NCBI RefSeq assembly: GCF_003667445.1
Contig: NZ_RCTF01000017.1
Span: forward strand, 1 to 64,000
Direction of reading: 5' to 3'
Length of the DNA stretch: 64,000 nt
Source of the DNA: Xanthobacter tagetidis
GTDB taxonomy: Bacteria > Pseudomonadota > Alphaproteobacteria > Rhizobiales > Xanthobacteraceae
In this document: one piece after another, positions 61,105 through 64,000 of the stretch
How positions within the stretch are numbered: position 1 is the first letter of the stretch
How the letters are laid out: each line of letters opens with the position of its first letter
Notes under the pieces: generated by a model
The model's input: only the letters and a program-made list of their open reading frames with translations
Told to the model about the DNA's origin: nothing
Databases searched by the model: none
Translations under genes and position numbers: made by a program

Positions 61105-61593
61105 ATGGCATCCCGCACGATGATGGCCGCCTTTATGGCGACGGCGCTCTGGTCGCCGCCGCTGCACGCGCAGCTGATCGTCCACAAGGACCTTTCGCTC
61201 GCGGCGGCGCTGACCATCGCCACCACCGCCGCCGAGCGCTGCTCGACGCAGGGCTACAAGGTCGCTGTCGCCGTGGTGGGGCGCGACGGACAGATCCTGG
61301 TGCATCTTCGCGGCGACGGCGCGCCGCCGCACGCGATCGAGAACAGCTACCGGCGCGCGTTCACGGCGCTGACTTACCGCCGGCCCTCGGCCGCCGTCGA
61401 GCAGCGGGTGCGCAAGGACTCCGGCGACATGCTGGTGCTGCTCACGCACATCATGCCGGCGCAAGGCGGCCTTCCGATCATGTTGGACGGCGACGCGCTG
61501 GGTGCGGTGGCGGTGTCCGGCTCGCCCGGCGGCGCGACCGACGAGGCCTGCGCCCAGGCGGGCCTCGACGCCGCCGCCGCGTTGCTGAAATAG
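61105..61593 (+). CDS. Secreted GlcG/HbpS-family protein
   Basis: This 162-residue protein has a signal peptide (to about LHAQ). The GlcG/HbpS fold is evident: LSLAAALTIATTAAERCSTQGYKVAVAVVGRDGQILVHLRGDGAPPHAIENSYRRAFTAL and GGLPIMLDGDALGAVAVSGSPGG. Members bind heme or small molecules in degradation systems. It is last in the six-gene run, 34 bp after the deacetylase-like gene, and has an AGGAGAAC ribosome site. Confidence 0.9.
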   Translation: MASRTMMAAFMATALWSPPLHAQLIVHKDLSLAAALTIATTAAERCSTQGYKVAVAVVGRDGQILVHLRGDGAPPHAIENSYRRAFTALTYRRPSAAVEQRVRKDSGDMLVLLTHIMPAQGGLPIMLDGDALGAVAVSGSPGGATDEACAQAGLDAAAALLK

Positions 61594-61630
61594 GGATCGT
61601 CAACAGGCATCGGCGCCGGCGCGCCGCGGC

Positions 61631-63019
61631 TCAGTTCGCGAAGCCGTGGCTCTGCTGCTGGGCGAGGCCGTGGGCCGAGATGAAGTCCAGCAGCGCTTCC
61701 TCGGTCATGGGGCGGCCGAGGAAGAAGCCCTGCACCTCGTCGCACTCGTCGTTGCGCAGGCATTCGAGCTGACTCTCGGTCTCGACGCCCTCCGCCACCA
61801 CCTGCATGCCGAGCGCCCGGCCGAGCCCGACGATGGCCTGGACAATGGCGAGCGCGCCGCGGCTCTGGTCGAGGTCGCCGACGAAGCGGCGGTCGATCTT
61901 GAGCGCGTCGAACGGGAAGGTGCGCAGATAGCCGAGCGAGGAATAGCCGGTGCCGAAATCGTCCATGGACAGGCGCACGCCCAGGCCCTTGAGGCGGATC
62001 AGGATGTCCAGCGCCTTGTCGGTGTTCTCGATCAGGACGCTCTCGGTGATTTCGAGCTCCAGCCGGTGGGCCGGCAGGTCGAACGCCTTGAGCGCGGCTT
62101 CCACCGCGCCGACCAGCTCGCCGCCGCGGAACTGCACCACCGAGACGTTCACCGAGACATTGAGCTGAGGCAGGCGCGAAATCGTGTCGCAGGCCTTGCG
62201 CAGCACCCATTCGCCGAGCGGGACCACCAGCCCGCTCTTTTCGGCCAGTGGTACGAACTCGTCCGGCGCGAGCCGGCCGAGCTGGGGATGGTCCCAGCGG
62301 ATCAGCGCCTCGACGCCGAGGATTTCCAGGGTCTTCGTGTTCCAGCGCGGCTGGAACAGCAGCACGAACTGGTCCGAGGTGATGGCGCGCCGCAGGTCGC
62401 CCTCCAGCGAGCGCAGGCCGCTCGCCTCGTCGTTCATGTCGGCGGAATAGAAGCGCCAGACGCCCGGCCCGTCGGACTTGGCGCGCTCCAACGCCCGCTC
62501 GGCGCTGCGCACCAGCTCGTCCGCATCGAGCCCGTCCAGCGGCGCGAGCGAGATGCCGATGGCCACCTGGGGATAGGAGGTACCCTCGGACAGGTTCACC
62601 GGCACGTTGATGGCGTCCTGGAGCCGGCGGCACAGGCCTTCGATGGTCTTCAGGCCGGTCACGCCGGTAGCGATGAGCACGAACTCGTCCGGGCCGGTGC
62701 GCGCCACCAGGTCGTTGTCGCGCACGCAGCGGCGCAGGCGCCGCGCGATCTCGGACAGGATGGCGTCGCCGGCATTGAGGCCGAAGCTCTCATTGATGGC
62801 GCGGAAATTGTCGAGGTCGATGGCGAGCACCGCGACCGTCCGATCGCCCTCGCTGGCCGTGCCGAGGGCGCCCGAAAGGAACTCCATCATCAGGAGCCGG
62901 TTCGGCAGGTTGGTCAGGGGGTCGTGCAGGGCCAGATATTCCGACCGCCACGGTCCTCCCAGCTGCTCTGTGGCCTCGGTCGCCATTCTCCTCGCTCGAT
63001 CCGTTTGTTGGGCCGCCAT
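61631..63019 (-). CDS. GGDEF-EAL protein with degenerate GGDEF (probable c-di-GMP phosphodiesterase)
   Basis: This 462-residue cytoplasmic protein has a GGDEF domain (about 30-195), with the active-site motif changed to GPDEF at 109-113, and an intact EAL domain from E237 (GVEALIRW). EAL catalytic motifs EITESVLIEN, DDFGTGYSSL, LKIDRRFV and EGVET are present. The first domain has probably lost cyclase activity, leaving a phosphodiesterase. The ATG at 63019 begins just before the family domain; there is no membrane segment. It is convergent with the Mo operon. Confidence 0.92.
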   Translation of the reverse strand: MAAQQTDRARRMATEATEQLGGPWRSEYLALHDPLTNLPNRLLMMEFLSGALGTASEGDRTVAVLAIDLDNFRAINESFGLNAGDAILSEIARRLRRCVRDNDLVARTGPDEFVLIATGVTGLKTIEGLCRRLQDAINVPVNLSEGTSYPQVAIGISLAPLDGLDADELVRSAERALERAKSDGPGVWRFYSADMNDEASGLRSLEGDLRRAITSDQFVLLFQPRWNTKTLEILGVEALIRWDHPQLGRLAPDEFVPLAEKSGLVVPLGEWVLRKACDTISRLPQLNVSVNVSVVQFRGGELVGAVEAALKAFDLPAHRLELEITESVLIENTDKALDILIRLKGLGVRLSMDDFGTGYSSLGYLRTFPFDALKIDRRFVGDLDQSRGALAIVQAIVGLGRALGMQVVAEGVETESQLECLRNDECDEVQGFFLGRPMTEEALLDFISAHGLAQQQSHGFAN

Positions 63020-63400
63020 GCCGATCGTCCGGCGGCTCGCTTGCTCGACGGTGTGGCCGCCGGTCCTGATCCTGCGGCCGGACGTCGGCGCTCCACGCTC
63101 CTGGACAGCGCCAAGTATCGAGCCCAAGACTTCCGTCAATGATTCGAGCCCGGGACTCGAACCGACGCACACCGACCTAATTGTCCCATGGTGGGCTGTG
63201 GCCGTCCATGTGGCAAGCGCGGATATCGGTCGCGCCGGTGCCGAGGTCAAGCCTCATGCCCGCCCTGCGCCGGGCTCAAATTCCGGTGCGCTTTCTTAAC
63301 AGGTTGTTACCGGGCGGCTTTTCGCGTCTCCGGCGGCGGTGCCGGCCGGGATTGGGCCGCGCGAGTGCGGCCGCTTTTTGTGCAGGGCTACCCCCGAATG
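63020..63400. other. Intergenic region left of the GNAT/acyl-CoA synthetase gene
   Basis: I see no gene in these 381 bp. They contain the upstream region of the GGDEF-EAL gene and a TTCGAG/CTCGAA hairpin near 63142-63160. A GGCCGC/GCGGCC hairpin followed by five T on the plus strand lies at 63355-63379. No rightward gene ends before that hairpin, so its use as a terminator is unclear. Confidence 0.45.
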
Positions 63401-64000
63401 TCACCGGTGGCCGGCTGCCGCCGGTGGCGCAAGGTCGATCGCGACCCGCATGATGGAGGGGTCCTCGCTGCCCGGCCGCATCCGGAAGCCGAGGTCCTCG
63501 GCCATGTGCAGCATGGGCAGATTCTCCCGCATCACGTCGCCGAACACGCGCTTCAGGCCGCGCTTGCGCGCATGGTCGAGGATCTCGGTCATGAGGCGGT
63601 AGCCGAGGCCGCGGCCCTTCATGTCCGAGCGCACCATGATGGCGTATTCGGCCTCCTCATTGTCCGGATCGGCGATGATGCGCACCACGCCGCAGATCTC
63701 GCCCGACGGCTCGATCGCCACGTAGGCCATCTCCCGGTCGTAATCGATCTGCGACAGGCGCGCCGCCATCAGGTGCGGGAAGTCCTTCACCGAGCCGAGG
63801 AAGCGCATGCGCACGTCCTGCGGGTCGGAGCGGCGCACCACGTCCACGAGGCCCGGCTCGTCCTCCGGCCGGATCGGCCGCAGCGCCAGGACCTGCCCGT
63901 CGGCCAGCACGATCTGGCGCTGCTGGCCCGCCGGATAGGGGCGGATGGCGAAGCGGTCGGTGCCGTTCACCTTCGCCTCGTGCACGACGATGCGCGCGTC
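63401..64000 (-). CDS. C-terminal GNAT domain of an acyl-CoA synthetase (NDP-forming)-type protein, partial
   Basis: The frame runs out of the right edge. The visible 199 residues begin inside a linker (DARIVVHEAKVNGTDRFAIRPYP), then a GNAT acetyltransferase domain (LRPIRPEDEPGLVDVVRRS, YAIMVRSDMKGRGLGYRLMTEILDHARKRG with the acetyl-CoA loop). This linker and domain are typical of the C-terminal part of acetate-CoA-ligase/PatZ-type fusion proteins, which acetylate lysines. I therefore regard the gene as truncated by the window. A GTG at 63985 could be a start for a stand-alone GNAT, but the linker argues against it. Confidence 0.8.
   Translation of the reverse strand, partial: DARIVVHEAKVNGTDRFAIRPYPAGQQRQIVLADGQVLALRPIRPEDEPGLVDVVRRSDPQDVRMRFLGSVKDFPHLMAARLSQIDYDREMAYVAIEPSGEICGVVRIIADPDNEEAEYAIMVRSDMKGRGLGYRLMTEILDHARKRGLKRVFGDVMRENLPMLHMAEDLGFRMRPGSEDPSIMRVAIDLAPPAAAGHR

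Noticed and set aside
63140..63165. tRNA-like T-arm: GGTTCGAGTCCCGG on the minus strand
   Set aside because: The T-stem does not pair properly and no anticodon or acceptor stem can be built upstream; it is better explained as a TTCGAG/CTCGAA hairpin.
63355..63380. Intrinsic terminator (GGCCGC/GCGGCC plus five T, plus strand)
   Set aside because: No rightward gene precedes it, so I mention it only in the intergenic note.

Overview
The window is a GC-rich chromosomal segment from an alphaproteobacterium. Several gene blocks are typical of Hyphomicrobiales: lnt-XRE-metK-trmB, miaB-phoH-ybeY-corC-lnt, pal-cpoB-tilS-ftsH, rluD-rpoH and rpmH-rnpA-yidC. A complete set of tetrahydromethanopterin/methylofuran-linked C1 genes points to a methylotrophic or facultatively autotrophic lineage, most plausibly Xanthobacteraceae (Xanthobacter, Ancylobacter, Starkeya or Azorhizobium type). 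That placement is an inference from gene content, not from a search. I saw no rRNA, tRNA, CRISPR array, transposase or integrase.

Layout. 1-9.7 kb, all on the minus strand: mutS (cut by the left edge), trmB, metK, a small XRE regulator, lnt, corC, ybeY, phoH, miaB. 9.7-12.3 kb: a gene-poor, compositionally different stretch with palindromic repeats and an orphan ParA-like ATPase. 12.3-16 kb: queG, a GST-like gene, uppP, a DUF1674 protein, secB. 16.4-26.6 kb: the C1 module. fhcBADC reads rightward and meets, tail to tail, a leftward operon fae-mtdB-mch followed by a RimK-type ATP-grasp, an MfnD-like ATP-grasp and an MfnF/TIGR03123-like protein. Together these encode formaldehyde capture, oxidation to formate and probably part of the synthesis of the cofactor side chains. 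26.8-31 kb: an aldo/keto reductase and a divergent TetR gene sharing a double operator, then htpX, an SDR protein and tadA. 31-41.6 kb: an RluB-type pseudouridine synthase with a very long basic tail, rsmD, pal, cpoB, tilS, ftsH (strong terminator), rluD and rpoH. 41.6-50.8 kb: a LuxR-type regulator, a VIT1/CCC1 transporter, yidC-rnpA-rpmH (rpmH is a 44-codon gene with a GTG start), a flavoprotein, DUF924, a CobW GTPase and a D,D-carboxypeptidase. 51-54.6 kb: TetR and enoyl-CoA hydratase genes around an operator, DUF1330, DUF1275 and another LuxR-type regulator. 55-61.6 kb: a six-gene operon for an apparently periplasmic molybdenum hydroxylase. It holds a Tat-exported Mo subunit, a [2Fe-2S] subunit, a diheme cytochrome c, an unknown secreted protein, a secreted NodB/PuuE-like protein and a GlcG/HbpS protein. 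61.6-64 kb: a GGDEF-EAL protein with a degenerate GGDEF motif, and the GNAT end of an acyl-CoA synthetase-type gene cut by the right edge.

How the parts work together. In the C1 module Fae condenses formaldehyde with (dephospho)tetrahydromethanopterin, MtdB oxidises the methylene form, Mch forms the formyl form, and the Fhc complex releases formate through methylofuran. The six-gene 55-61.6 kb operon looks like a self-contained oxidation system: substrate hydroxylation at Mo, electrons through 2Fe-2S centres to the diheme cytochrome, then possible hydrolytic processing by the deacetylase-fold protein. Its substrate cannot be read from sequence, and it is the best candidate here for an undescribed system.
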